Assembly: GCA_016401345.1 (NCBI GenBank)
Contig: JAEACG010000002.1
Location: 62,001 to 126,000, forward strand
Length of the DNA stretch: 64,000 nt
Direction: 5' to 3'
From: Fictibacillus nanhaiensis
GTDB taxonomy: Bacteria; Bacillota; Bacilli; Bacillales; Fictibacillaceae
Positions 42,988-50,743 of this stretch are shown here, one piece after another. A program made the position numbers and the translations under genes. Each line of letters begins with the position of its first letter. Position 1 is the stretch's first letter. The notes below the pieces were generated by a model. That model worked only from the letters and a program-made list of their open reading frames with translations, did not search any database and had not been told where the DNA came from.

Positions 42988-44628
42988 TTGTATTTCATTC
43001 GAAAAATGAGATCACAGTTTAATAGTTGGGCTTTGCTTAGTGTGATTTTTTCTACTTTAATCCTTTTACCGGCTTTGCTCATCATGGTTCAGTTATTCGC
43101 TGAGAGTAATGAGAATTGGGAACACATTAAAGAATTCATGTTGAAAAATTATATCGTAAATTCCGTGACACTCGTTGGTTTTACTGGTCTTTTCACAGTG
43201 CTGATCGGTGTAAGTGCGGCATGGCTAGTTTCCGCCTATAAAGTTCCTATGCATCGGTTCTTTAAGTGGGGTCTTATCCTCCCACTTGCGATTCCACCAT
43301 ACATTGGGGCCTATACGTACCATGGTATTTTAAATTATACAGGTGTCATTCAGACGTCACTAAGGAACCAGTTTGGTATAAAAGTGGACCAAAAGTTCTT
43401 TGACATCATGAACATACCCGGTGCTGTTTTTATCTTTACAATGTTCCTATATCCATATGTATATATCATCACAAAAAGTTTCTTAGAAAATCAGTCATCA
43501 TCACTGATTGAGAATGCAAGGTTGCTAGGAAAAGGATCGTTCATGACATTTATACAAGTCGTCCTTCCTGTGTCACGTGCAGCGATCGTTGGTGGAGTTA
43601 GTTTGGTCATTCTTGAAGTCTTCAATGATTACGGGGTAGTAAAGTATTTTGGTATTCAAACATTTAGTACAGCAATATTTCAAGCGTGGTTTGGGATGGG
43701 AGATATCTATTCGGCTATCAAGTTAGCGGGTACTTTGATGTTTATCGTAGTTTTGATCTTGATCTTAGAAAAAGTAATAAGGGGCAGGAAACAGTATAGC
43801 TATTCCACTTCAAAAGTCCGCCCGTTACAACCTAAAGAACTTAAAGGTTGGAAAAAGTTCGCTGTGCTAAGTTTTTTCATCTCTTTATTTGCTCTAGCTT
43901 TCGGAATTCCTTTCATTCAGCTTATACATTGGGTGTATATGACTTATGACGTTATTTTAAATACTGCTTTTGTTGACTTGATTTGGAACTCGGTCTTTGT
44001 TGCTTCTATAGGTTCAGTTCTTATCATTATCGTCGCTCTAATTATCGCCAACTTTAGTCGTCTATCAAAAGGTTGGATGGGGAAGCTTTTTTCAAAAATA
44101 ACGGTTTTAGGGTATTCGATTCCTGGAGCTGTAATTGCAATAGGTGTATTGACCTTATTTCTCTCACTAGACGAAAAGGTATTCACGTTATATGAATGGT
44201 TAGGGTTAGAGCCAACTCTTGTGCTGAGCTTAAGTATTAGTATGCTGATCTTTGCCTATGTGGTCCGTTTTCTAGCAGTTGGTTTTAACTCCATCGAATC
44301 AGGCTTTGATAAGGTAGGAACGGTTTTCACAGAAGCTTCGAGGACATTAGGTATGTCGGTAACGAAGACGTTTTTTAAAGTGGATATTAAGATGATTAAA
44401 GGTGCTATTGCTGGTGGTTTTATCCTTGTTTTTGTAGATATATTAAAAGAGCTGCCTCTTACTCTTATCCTTCAGCCTTTTAATTTTTATACGCTAGCTA
44501 CCAAAACATTTCAATACGCAAGTGACGAACGTATTCACGAAGCCTCTGTTTCATCAATGGTGATTATTTGTATAAGTGCACTTTCCATCTTCTTTTTACA
44601 CAGAGTTTTAGAAAAGGAGCCAAAATAA
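42988..44628 (+). CDS. Ferric iron ABC transporter permease (two-domain FbpB type)
   Basis: 546 residues with about 12 TM helices in two BPD_transp_1 halves, each with an EAA loop (first: ENARLLGKGSFMTFIQVVLPV; second: EASRTLGMSVTKTFFKVDIKM). The fused two-repeat form is typical of Fe(III) FbpB/FutB permeases. TTG 42988 after AAGGTGA is preferred; GTG 42979 overlaps that site. The stop overlaps the ATPase start (TAATG). Confidence 0.88.
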   Translation: MYFIRKMRSQFNSWALLSVIFSTLILLPALLIMVQLFAESNENWEHIKEFMLKNYIVNSVTLVGFTGLFTVLIGVSAAWLVSAYKVPMHRFFKWGLILPLAIPPYIGAYTYHGILNYTGVIQTSLRNQFGIKVDQKFFDIMNIPGAVFIFTMFLYPYVYIITKSFLENQSSSLIENARLLGKGSFMTFIQVVLPVSRAAIVGGVSLVILEVFNDYGVVKYFGIQTFSTAIFQAWFGMGDIYSAIKLAGTLMFIVVLILILEKVIRGRKQYSYSTSKVRPLQPKELKGWKKFAVLSFFISLFALAFGIPFIQLIHWVYMTYDVILNTAFVDLIWNSVFVASIGSVLIIIVALIIANFSRLSKGWMGKLFSKITVLGYSIPGAVIAIGVLTLFLSLDEKVFTLYEWLGLEPTLVLSLSISMLIFAYVVRFLAVGFNSIESGFDKVGTVFTEASRTLGMSVTKTFFKVDIKMIKGAIAGGFILVFVDILKELPLTLILQPFNFYTLATKTFQYASDERIHEASVSSMVIICISALSIFFLHRVLEKEPK

Positions 44629-45341
44629 TGTTTGTTCAAATCAAAGACTTAGCGTTTCATTATAAAAATTCGCGTAACCCTTTGTTCGAAAATCTTTCTT
44701 TAAACTTTAATCAAGGAGAAGTTTCGGTGATCTTAGGAGAAAGCGGAAGCGGGAAAAGTACGTTACTTCGTCTTATAGCAGGACTAGAGGTGCCCTCAAG
44801 AGGATCGATCCTCATAGATCAGGCTGTCATGAATGATACATTTCGTTTTGTTCAGCCAGAAAAACGTGGTGTAGGTTTGGTTTTTCAAGATTATGCTTTG
44901 TTCCCTCATATGACGGTTGAAAAGAACATAAAATTTGGCTTAACGAAAATGAATCGTAAGCAGAAGCAAGCACGCATGGAAGAATTATTGGCTATTGTGG
45001 GAATGGAGGACTATGCTTCTCGTTATCCTTATGAATTGAGCGGTGGACAGCAGCAGCGTGTTGCACTAGCTAGGGCTATGGCACCAAATCCATCTTTGAT
45101 CATGTTTGATGAACCATTTAGCAATCTCGATTCTAAGCTTCAACTACAGATTCGGGATGAGTTACAGGAAATTTTAAAACGTACGGGGATCACGTCTATT
45201 TTTGTAACTCACGATGAAGAGGATGCTCGTGCTATAGGGGACAGGATCATACTAATGAACAATGGAAAGATACAGGATGAAGGGCGTCCAGAAATGGTAT
45301 TGAAGAGGAATAAAGAACAATTATCACTCGCATACGTATAA
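44628..45341 (+). CDS. Ferric iron ABC transporter ATPase
   Basis: 237 residues with Walker A GESGSGKST, Q-loop VFQDYALFPHM, signature LSGGQQQR, Walker B LIMFDEPFSNLDS and switch His in FVTHDEEDA. It is shorter than FbpC proteins of about 340-350 residues and lacks most of the C-terminal regulatory domain. ATG 44628 with AAAAGGAGCC overlaps the permease stop. It ends the Fur-controlled operon. Confidence 0.9.
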   Translation: MFVQIKDLAFHYKNSRNPLFENLSLNFNQGEVSVILGESGSGKSTLLRLIAGLEVPSRGSILIDQAVMNDTFRFVQPEKRGVGLVFQDYALFPHMTVEKNIKFGLTKMNRKQKQARMEELLAIVGMEDYASRYPYELSGGQQQRVALARAMAPNPSLIMFDEPFSNLDSKLQLQIRDELQEILKRTGITSIFVTHDEEDARAIGDRIILMNNGKIQDEGRPEMVLKRNKEQLSLAYV

Positions 45342-45346
45342 AAACA

Positions 45347-45371
45347 AAAAACCGGGATATCCCGGTTTTTA
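45347..45371 (+). terminator. Terminator after the iron ABC operon
   Basis: Perfect palindrome AAAACCGGGAT / ATCCCGGTTTT with a T tail. Confidence 0.9.
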
Positions 45372-45432
45372 TTTTTGGCTGTTTTCTAAAGAATTGTTAC
45401 TAATAGATCTTTTTGAATTTGCCTATATAACT

Positions 45433-45517
45433 GTTGATTGGAGTGGTAAAGTGACGCGTACGAATGTGGTTCACGCCTGCCCCATGGAAAGCGAGCATCC
45501 TGGAACGGAAATCCACA
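45433..45517. repeat. Degenerate copy of a Bacillaceae intergenic repeat
   Basis: Starts GTTGATTGGAGTGG and ends GCGAGCATCCTGGAACGG then AAATCCAC, with CCATGGAAAGCGAG inside. This matches, from memory, the ends and core of a roughly 100-120 bp GC-rich repeat (GTTGATTGGAGCGG … CGCGGAAAGCGAG … GGAGCGGAAATCAAC) scattered between genes in many bacilli. The middle is shortened and the terminal repeats have diverged. It is notably GC-richer than flanking DNA. Confidence 0.6.
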
Positions 45518-45547
45518 CTTCCAAAAGAAACTATGTTTTAAACAGCC

Positions 45548-45742
45548 TTATTTTTTAAATTGAGTATCTAATTTACCGTTCATATCGATTAAAAATCCGA
45601 TTTCTCTTCCTAATAATTCACCTAATTCTTTTGCTTTCTTTTCGCTTTCGTTCTTTATTTGTTCAATCGTAAGTTCACCTTTTAATTTGGATGCTCCAAC
45701 GATTATACTTAATTCACCTTTTTCATAAAATACGATTTTCAT
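45548..45742 (-). CDS. Hypothetical small protein
   Basis: 64 residues, soluble, no recognised family (MKIVFYEKGELSIIVGASKL … LGREIGFLIDMNGKLD). The ATG follows CAGGGAGGTATTGTAA, a strong ribosome site, so I consider it real. It stands alone between the intergenic repeat and the riboswitch region. Confidence 0.6.
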   Translation of the reverse strand: MKIVFYEKGELSIIVGASKLKGELTIEQIKNESEKKAKELGELLGREIGFLIDMNGKLDTQFKK

Positions 45743-45878
45743 TTACAATACCTCCCTGAAAAATAGAACCTTATATATAATTCGTTTTTTTCTATATGCT
45801 TATGGGGTAGAAGTGAGAATATGGAAAAACATTCATCATGAAACAATTAATTGGAATAAATAAGCATAGTGAGTATTC

Positions 45879-45908
45879 TTGACAAAAATTTATGTATGTT
45901 GATAAAAT
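45879..45908 (+). promoter_or_regulatory. Promoter of the c-di-AMP riboswitch leader
   Basis: TTGACA (45879-45884), 18-bp spacer, TAAAAT (45903-45908), about 15 bp ahead of the riboswitch. Confidence 0.65.
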
Positions 45909-45925
45909 TAGAGCATATTATATAT

Positions 45926-46088
45926 GATTCGCTGAATTCGGATGTTCTATTCTATAGAATATCTTGAAGCGGGGGAACCACGATATGGCTTATAAAGCCT
46001 AGGGATGAATTTGTGCATACACAAAAGGGACAACTCTCAATTTCCTAATCCGACAGCTAACCTCGTAAGCGTTTTTGGAGAGAGAACT
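45926..46088 (+). promoter_or_regulatory. ydaO/yuaA-type c-di-AMP riboswitch
   Basis: Shows in order the conserved blocks of the class: CGCTGAATTCGG, AGCGGGGGAACCA, GGGATGAATTT, AAAAGGGACAACTCT, and CCGACAGCTAACCTCGTAAGC. The RNA senses cyclic di-AMP, and binding normally shuts off K+ transporter genes or wall hydrolase genes in bacilli. A terminator lies 3' and the next gene is a DAACS-family symporter, so c-di-AMP should lower its expression. Confidence 0.92.
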
Positions 46089-46124
46089 CTATACATGGGC
46101 TCAGTCTATGTGTTGCGGTGTATT

Positions 46125-46160
46125 CCCACGGAAAATCCTCTCTATTTTCGGTGGGTTTTT
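46125..46160 (+). terminator. Intrinsic terminator of the c-di-AMP riboswitch
   Basis: Arms CCCACGGAAAAT / ATTTTCGGTGGG (one mismatch) with a T tract, about 95 bp upstream of the symporter start; the likely expression platform. Confidence 0.8.
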
Positions 46161-46254
46161 ATATGCAACAAATAGGGCATGTATTAGTATAAAATTTCTT
46201 CAACGTACTGCACACTAAATAGTGAGAAGATTTTAACAAAGGGGGTACTTTATT

Positions 46255-47490
46255 ATGAAATTATCTACAAAAATTTTAATCGCACTTGCACTTGGGGTTG
46301 TCGCGGGATTAATTCTTAATCTAGCTGTACCAGATGCTTTTTCAACACTGGATAAATACGTTTTAAAGCCAGTGGGGACATTATTCTTAAACCTTATTAA
46401 AATGTTAGTTGTTCCAATTGTTTTTTTCTCAATCGTACTTGGAACTGCGGGGTTAGGTGATCCGAAGAAACTTGGAAGAGTGGGTGCCAAAACGGTGGGG
46501 TTCTTCTTAGGAACTACAACAATTGCGATTACGATCGCGATGGCTTTAGCGCTTATCTTTCAACCAGGTGTAGGGGACTTTAAAACAGAAGGTGCTAAGT
46601 TCGAGCAACAAGAAGCGCCAGCAGTTACGGACACGTTGCTGAACATTATTCCTACTAATCCAATACAATCGATGGCTGAAGGAAACATGCTTCAAATTAT
46701 CGCGTTTTCCGTATTTGTAGGATTTGCTTTAACAATGTTGGGAAGCAAAACAAAAGGTATAATGGATTTAATTGAACAAGGTAACGACATTATGATGTAT
46801 CTGGTAAACCTGATTATGAAATTTGCTCCATATGGTGCTTTTGCATTGATTGCTTCAGCGGTAGGAAGTCAAGGAATGGATGCCATCAAAGCGATGGGCT
46901 TATACATGAGCGTAGTTATTTTAGCTTTATTCATCCACTCTGTTGTCGCGTATGGTGGTTCAATTGCTCTATTTGCAAAGAAGAGCCCGCTCTGGTTCTT
47001 TAAAGGCTTTGCGCCTGCGATGTCAGTTGGATTTAGTACGTCTAGTTCAAATGCAACACTTCCAATCTCAATGAAAACAGCTCAAGAGAATTTAGGTGTT
47101 CGAAAATCGATAAGTGGTTTTGTACAGCCGCTTGGTGCAACGATTAACATGGATGGAACAGCTATCATGCAAGGTGTTGCGACGATTTTTATCGCTCAAG
47201 TATACGATGTTAACTTAGGTTTAACACAAATGCTTACTGTTATTTTAACGGCAGTGCTTGCTAGTATCGGTACAGCTGGTGTTCCTGGAGTTGGATTGAT
47301 CATGTTAGCGATGGTATTGAACTCTGTAGGATTACCTGTCGAGGGTATCGCCTTAATCCTAGGTGTTGATAGACTTCTTGATATGCTTAGAACAGCTGTT
47401 AACATCACTGGTGATGCTGCTTGTGCTGTAATCGTTGATAAAGGCGAAGACAAACATCTTGGGACTCGTGAACAAGAAGTTAGTGCATAA
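46255..47490 (+). CDS. Dicarboxylate/amino acid:cation symporter (DAACS family)
   Basis: 411 residues of the GltP/DctA family: about eight TM helices, the serine-rich re-entrant loop FSTSSSNATLPISM and the substrate-site helix INMDGTAIMQG, plus VNITGDAACAVIV. Members take up glutamate, aspartate, C4-dicarboxylates or cystine with H+ or Na+. Substrate not assigned. The ATG follows AAAGGGGGTACTTTATT. Its 5' leader carries a c-di-AMP riboswitch, which ties uptake to the osmolyte/potassium signal. Confidence 0.9.
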   Translation: MKLSTKILIALALGVVAGLILNLAVPDAFSTLDKYVLKPVGTLFLNLIKMLVVPIVFFSIVLGTAGLGDPKKLGRVGAKTVGFFLGTTTIAITIAMALALIFQPGVGDFKTEGAKFEQQEAPAVTDTLLNIIPTNPIQSMAEGNMLQIIAFSVFVGFALTMLGSKTKGIMDLIEQGNDIMMYLVNLIMKFAPYGAFALIASAVGSQGMDAIKAMGLYMSVVILALFIHSVVAYGGSIALFAKKSPLWFFKGFAPAMSVGFSTSSSNATLPISMKTAQENLGVRKSISGFVQPLGATINMDGTAIMQGVATIFIAQVYDVNLGLTQMLTVILTAVLASIGTAGVPGVGLIMLAMVLNSVGLPVEGIALILGVDRLLDMLRTAVNITGDAACAVIVDKGEDKHLGTREQEVSA

Positions 47491-47501
47491 ATAATCACTT
47501 C

Positions 47502-47539
47502 AAAAGGCCGCGGTGTATACATATACCTGCGGCCTTTTT
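47502..47539 (+). terminator. Terminator after the symporter gene
   Basis: Stem AAAAGGCCGC / GCGGCCTTTT with an inner GTATAC pairing and a T run. Confidence 0.85.
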
Positions 47540-47646
47540 GTATGCCCATTTCCCTAGTTTACAAATGTTGAGTAAATAAATGTAAGCACTAATGAAAAAT
47601 CATGGTAAAATAAGAAGATACTTAATGAGATTTCGGAGTGATCTTC

Positions 47647-48336
47647 TTGGAAAAATGGCTAGAGATACTAACGCTTGCAGCAAAGATCCTATGGGTACAG
47701 ATTCAAACCGCTATTAATCCTATCATCGAGTTAACAGAGAGCGCGATGAACTCTTTTTGGTTTGTCTTTTCACTCACGATCATCACAGGCTACGTATTAC
47801 TAAGGCTTGTACAGAATGCAATTACTTATTATCAAGCTCATAATTTTATTCACAGAAAAATGAATAACGAACCCGCTAGTGATATAGAATTCACCCTATT
47901 TATGAAATCCCTTTGGAAGAAAGATCGATCTAAAGGTTTAGTGGCCAATGCCAAATCAGCTAAAAGCAGATACCTCCAGTTCAATGCTCAAGAACGTTTA
48001 TCCATCCAGAACTACTTGCAGCATCGACTGAAATTTTTACGTACGAACCAGCCATTGTTCATCTTGGGAGCTGTTGTGATTGGATTGCTTTCAAGTATAA
48101 CAGTGAATGTTCTACCGATCGAGGCGGCTGCGCTTACTGCGGAAAATGTATTGAAAACAACGTTGTTCATCCTTTTCTGGTTGTTCATTATGCAAGCAAA
48201 ATACGTTGCTATGAAAAAACAAACGTATCATCATCTAGCATGGATGCAAGATACCAATCGGACAACAGTGGTTGATTACATGCGGGAAGAGGATGTTACG
48301 GTTTCAACGAACAAAGAAAACAACCCTGCGTATTAA
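47647..48336 (+). CDS. Hypothetical membrane protein
   Basis: 229 residues with TM segments at about 35-55, 135-158 and 168-190 and basic cytoplasmic stretches (LWKKDRSKGLVANAKSAKSR). No recognised family. TTG 47647 follows GGAGTGATC; GTG 47638 overlaps that site. The last 4 bp overlap the end of the convergent glycosylase gene. Confidence 0.65.
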   Translation: MEKWLEILTLAAKILWVQIQTAINPIIELTESAMNSFWFVFSLTIITGYVLLRLVQNAITYYQAHNFIHRKMNNEPASDIEFTLFMKSLWKKDRSKGLVANAKSAKSRYLQFNAQERLSIQNYLQHRLKFLRTNQPLFILGAVVIGLLSSITVNVLPIEAAALTAENVLKTTLFILFWLFIMQAKYVAMKKQTYHHLAWMQDTNRTTVVDYMREEDVTVSTNKENNPAY

Positions 48337-48908
48337 CGTGATACGTAAGGGTTGTTTTTTATCCAGAACCGATAAGGATAATGAACAGCTTCTTCGGCAT
48401 AGTGTATACCTATGCGTGGGCCAGAGATTATTTCATTCGGAACTAATTCAATTCCTTCTTCTATCCGTATATTTTCCTCATTCATTTTCTTACCATTATC
48501 ATTCAATGTGAACCCCATTGCTTTGCTCAGTTTACCTGGACCATTCGTAAGCTGAACATCATTCTTTACGCTCGCTCTTCTTTCCTTCATTATTTCTATT
48601 CCTTCAATTGGTTGCAGTGCTCTAATTAGTATGGCTTCAGGTTTATTAACGGGTCCGGAAACGATATTAAAGCAAACATGCATCCCATAAATAAAATAGG
48701 TGTAAATTGTACCTGCTTCACCGTACATCACTTCTGTTCTAGCTGTTCTTCGATTGTTATAGGAATGCGCAGCTCGATCTTCAGGGCCCAGATAGGCTTC
48801 AGTTTCCACGATGTATCCCGATGTTATAACGTCTTCATGGATATGTATCAGCTTCATTCCTAAGAGTTCTTTTGCTAGATCTAGAGTTGGTAATCCCCAT
48901 AGTTTCAT
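48333..48908 (-). CDS. yxlJ: DNA-3-methyladenine glycosylase (Mpg/AAG type)
   Basis: 191 residues; removes alkylated bases from DNA as the first step of base excision repair. The Mpg fold motifs are present: IVETEAYLGPEDRAAHSYNNRRTART, with the catalytic Glu (ETEAY), YFIYGMHVCFNIV and LTNGPGKLSKAMG. B. subtilis YxlJ has about 196 residues. The ATG follows AAGGAGATATAA. It stands alone. Confidence 0.92.
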   Translation of the reverse strand: MKLWGLPTLDLAKELLGMKLIHIHEDVITSGYIVETEAYLGPEDRAAHSYNNRRTARTEVMYGEAGTIYTYFIYGMHVCFNIVSGPVNKPEAILIRALQPIEGIEIMKERRASVKNDVQLTNGPGKLSKAMGFTLNDNGKKMNEENIRIEEGIELVPNEIISGPRIGIHYAEEAVHYPYRFWIKNNPYVSR

Positions 48909-49074
48909 TTATATCTCCTTGTTATGTATGACATGTATTATTTATTAGTACAATAACAACAGGTTCATGTAAATTTATGTTTCCTTTTGTCGAAGTTTTA
49001 CAAACCGTAAAAAAGAGGAAATAACGAAAGAAAAAAGAATTTTTTATAAAGCAGATGAATAGGAGGCGTTTAAT

Positions 49075-49239
49075 ATGGACGGTTGGGTGAATGAAACAGG
49101 AATTTATGAAAATCTCTCCAAACGACGCTGGGAGTACTGGGAAGTAAGTCAACATGGAATTAAAACCATGGTTTCCTGGCTATGCTGGAATGCCCCTAAT
49201 TCGGTTTATGAACAATGGAGTAAATCTGTCTTACACTAG
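49075..49239 (+). CDS. Tryptophan-rich 54-residue hypothetical protein
   Basis: Found by reading the plus strand: ATG 49075 after AGGAGGCGTTTAAT, stop TAG 49237-49239, then a terminator. Sequence begins MDGWVNETGIYENLSKRRWE and ends SVYEQWSKSVLH. Six of 54 residues are Trp. No family recognised, no signal or TM helix. The ribosome site, stop and terminator make a complete small gene. Confidence 0.65.
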   Translation: MDGWVNETGIYENLSKRRWEYWEVSQHGIKTMVSWLCWNAPNSVYEQWSKSVLH

Positions 49240-49254
49240 CAATAATCTCGTGTG

Positions 49255-49284
49255 AAGTTCCTTTTTGTATAAGGAACTTTTTTG
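49255..49284 (+). terminator. Terminator after the Trp-rich gene
   Basis: Stem AAGTTCCTT / AAGGAACTT with six T. Confidence 0.85.
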
Positions 49285-49325
49285 TTTGCTTAGCAGGCTT
49301 GAATCTTCTTTTATGTGGTTAGAAT

Positions 49326-49340
49326 GGATAACAATCATGA
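49326..49340. promoter_or_regulatory. Degenerate Fur-box-like site
   Basis: GGATAACAATCATGA fits the 7-1-7 Fur pattern TGATAATNATTATCA at about 10 of 14 defined positions. It lies 25 bp before the gene for a Fur-regulated basic protein. Confidence 0.4.
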
Positions 49341-49364
49341 TTCACAAAAAGGAGAAGATTTTAT

Positions 49365-49553
49365 ATGGATTCGCAGAAAGGACAACTGCGTCGAGCGGTT
49401 GAAGGACGTAAACAACGACTCATCCAGCATCTAATTCATAGAGGTTTGTATGGGTATGAAGACCATAGGTATCTAACTGATTTTACATTAAGTGAACTAG
49501 AGTTAGAATGGAAGAATGCTCAATTCATTGATCAAGAAAATCATATAAGCTAA
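49365..49553 (+). CDS. fbpA: Fur-regulated basic protein (FbpA family)
   Basis: 62 residues. LRRAVEGRKQRLIQHLIHRG, YGYEDHRYL and FTLSELE follow the pattern of the Fur_reg_FbpA family. In B. subtilis, FbpA, FbpB and FbpC are small basic proteins made under iron starvation that help the small RNA FsrA spare iron. The ATG follows AAAAGGAGAAGATTTTAT. A Fur-like site lies upstream. No fbpB or fsrA is evident nearby. Confidence 0.8.
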   Translation: MDSQKGQLRRAVEGRKQRLIQHLIHRGLYGYEDHRYLTDFTLSELELEWKNAQFIDQENHIS

Positions 49554-49596
49554 ATCGTTTAAATAGTAAAAAAATAATGAGTCCTCTTAACTATTT

Positions 49597-49607
49597 TCTG
49601 ATATAAT
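49597..49607 (+). promoter_or_regulatory. Extended -10 promoter of the c-di-GMP riboswitch leader
   Basis: TCTGATATAAT contains TGnTATAAT, an extended -10 element (TATAAT 49602-49607); the -35 is weak. Confidence 0.55.
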
Positions 49608-49683
49608 ATACCTATAAAATAGGAAGAATGTCTTGTGGGATTTATCCAAAAAAATGGCTAAGACATATTGCCATAAATCGTTT

Positions 49684-49773
49684 GATAAAGGCAAACTCAT
49701 TGAAAAGTGAGGACGCAAAGCTAAAGGGGCTTCATTTTCCAAATATGCCAGCCAGCTACCTTACGACATTATC
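49684..49773 (+). promoter_or_regulatory. c-di-GMP-I (GEMM-I) riboswitch aptamer
   Basis: Conserved blocks in order: AAGGCAAACTCATTGAAAAG, TGAGGACGCAAAGCT, GGGGCT, then GCCAGCCAGCTACCTT. The GAAA-type tetraloop stem (CTCATT/AGTGAG) and closing AAGG/CCTT pairing of the class are visible, and GATAA (49684-49688) can pair with TTATC (49769-49773). Class I aptamers sense c-di-GMP; a few variants sense cGAMP. A further hairpin ATGTCTT/AAGACAT (49628-49666) lies upstream. Confidence 0.88.
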
Positions 49774-49807
49774 CTTCGGTTTATGAAATCATTTAGGGGG
49801 GATATCA

Positions 49808-49993
49808 TTGGATCAGCACTTATTATTCTTTTCATGGTCAGCGATTGGTTTTTATTTTGCAACAATTTTTTTCCTAACACTTTTACTGTTTTTCACTAAA
49901 AGCCAGCTTAAAAAAGATAACAGAATCATAGATGTTTTTACAAATATCCTAATCATTTTAGGTGCTATCGCTTGGGTGGTTATCACGAGTTAA
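49808..49993 (+). CDS. 61-residue two-TM protein under c-di-GMP riboswitch
   Basis: Two hydrophobic helices (about 4-30 and 44-60) joined by a basic loop FTKSQLKKDNRIID. No family recognised; size and topology resemble small membrane regulators, holin-like or transporter-modulating peptides, but nothing decides. TTG 49808 follows AGGGGGGATATCA, whose GGATA can pair with TATCC of the aptamer's 3' strand, so translation is probably riboswitch-controlled. Confidence 0.72.
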   Translation: MDQHLLFFSWSAIGFYFATIFFLTLLLFFTKSQLKKDNRIIDVFTNILIILGAIAWVVITS

Positions 49994-50085
49994 ATACTGA
50001 ATTGCAAAATTTCCAAATTTTTAGTAAGGATAAGCATAGAACCCTCACGTTATAATGGATTTATGAATGAGAGGGGGATTAACAA

Positions 50086-50271
50086 TTGGATAAATTGAGG
50101 ATAAACCTTACCGATGATGAAAAAGAATTGTTAATTGAAGCACTGTTGAGTCAAGGGTATGCGTATGAAGTTGTTGATTCTGAGCTGAAAGATCTAGAAT
50201 ACGAGCTCAAGCCAGATTATGAATCAAAAGTAAGAAGACTGAACGGACTCTTAAAAAAATTACATAATTAA
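50086..50271 (+). CDS. Hypothetical small acidic protein
   Basis: 61 residues, acidic and helical (LTDDEKELLIEALLSQGYAY … SKVRRLNGLLKKL), no TM. TTG 50086 follows GAGGGGGATTAACAA. Function unknown. A terminator follows. Confidence 0.6.
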   Translation: MDKLRINLTDDEKELLIEALLSQGYAYEVVDSELKDLEYELKPDYESKVRRLNGLLKKLHN

Positions 50272-50276
50272 AAAAT

Positions 50277-50314
50277 AAAGCAAAAGGCCTTTTCTCAAGG
50301 GTCTTTTGCTTTTT
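50277..50314. terminator. Bidirectional terminator
   Basis: Arms AAAGCAAAAG / CTTTTGCTTT with inner GCC/GGG pairing, between convergent small genes. Confidence 0.75.
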
Positions 50315-50317
50315 ACG

Positions 50318-50530
50318 TTAAGTATCTAATAATCCTTTTCTTCTGGCTTCCATACGCCATTCAGCTTCTTTTACTAATCTTCTAGGTAATTTACCTCTGT
50401 TTTTTAAGAATGACCAATACGTTAAATATTGTTTTGGTCTGGAAACTGGTGAGACATTTCTAGCATACTCCCACCAAGAAATTTCATTTGCTTCTAAGCG
50501 TATTAAAAAAAGATCATCGCCTTTTACCAT
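50318..50530 (-). CDS. Hypothetical small basic protein
   Basis: 70 residues, basic and Trp/Tyr-rich (EISWWEYARNVSPVSRPKQY, FLKNRGKLPRRLVKEAEWRM). ATG 50530 follows ACAGGAGTGAGTTTT; the longer frame to 50563 lacks such a site. Family not recognised. The C-terminal Arg/Lys content would suit nucleic-acid binding, but this is only a guess. Confidence 0.65.
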   Translation of the reverse strand: MVKGDDLFLIRLEANEISWWEYARNVSPVSRPKQYLTYWSFLKNRGKLPRRLVKEAEWRMEARRKGLLDT

Positions 50531-50743
50531 AAAACTCACTCCTGTCTTGCCTTTCGTTACCAATAGTATTGACTCAATTCAATAAAATAACCGAAAAAAA
50601 TCATGGCACTTTATTTTATGCGATCTGTTATATAACGCTTAGGACAAAAAGTAATTTTTTATTTTGGCAGGAAATAAGTTATGAAGCTTGAATCTTTAAG
50701 TTACTAAAGGAAGGTCGTGCTAATGAAAAGGGGGGTGGTCCTG

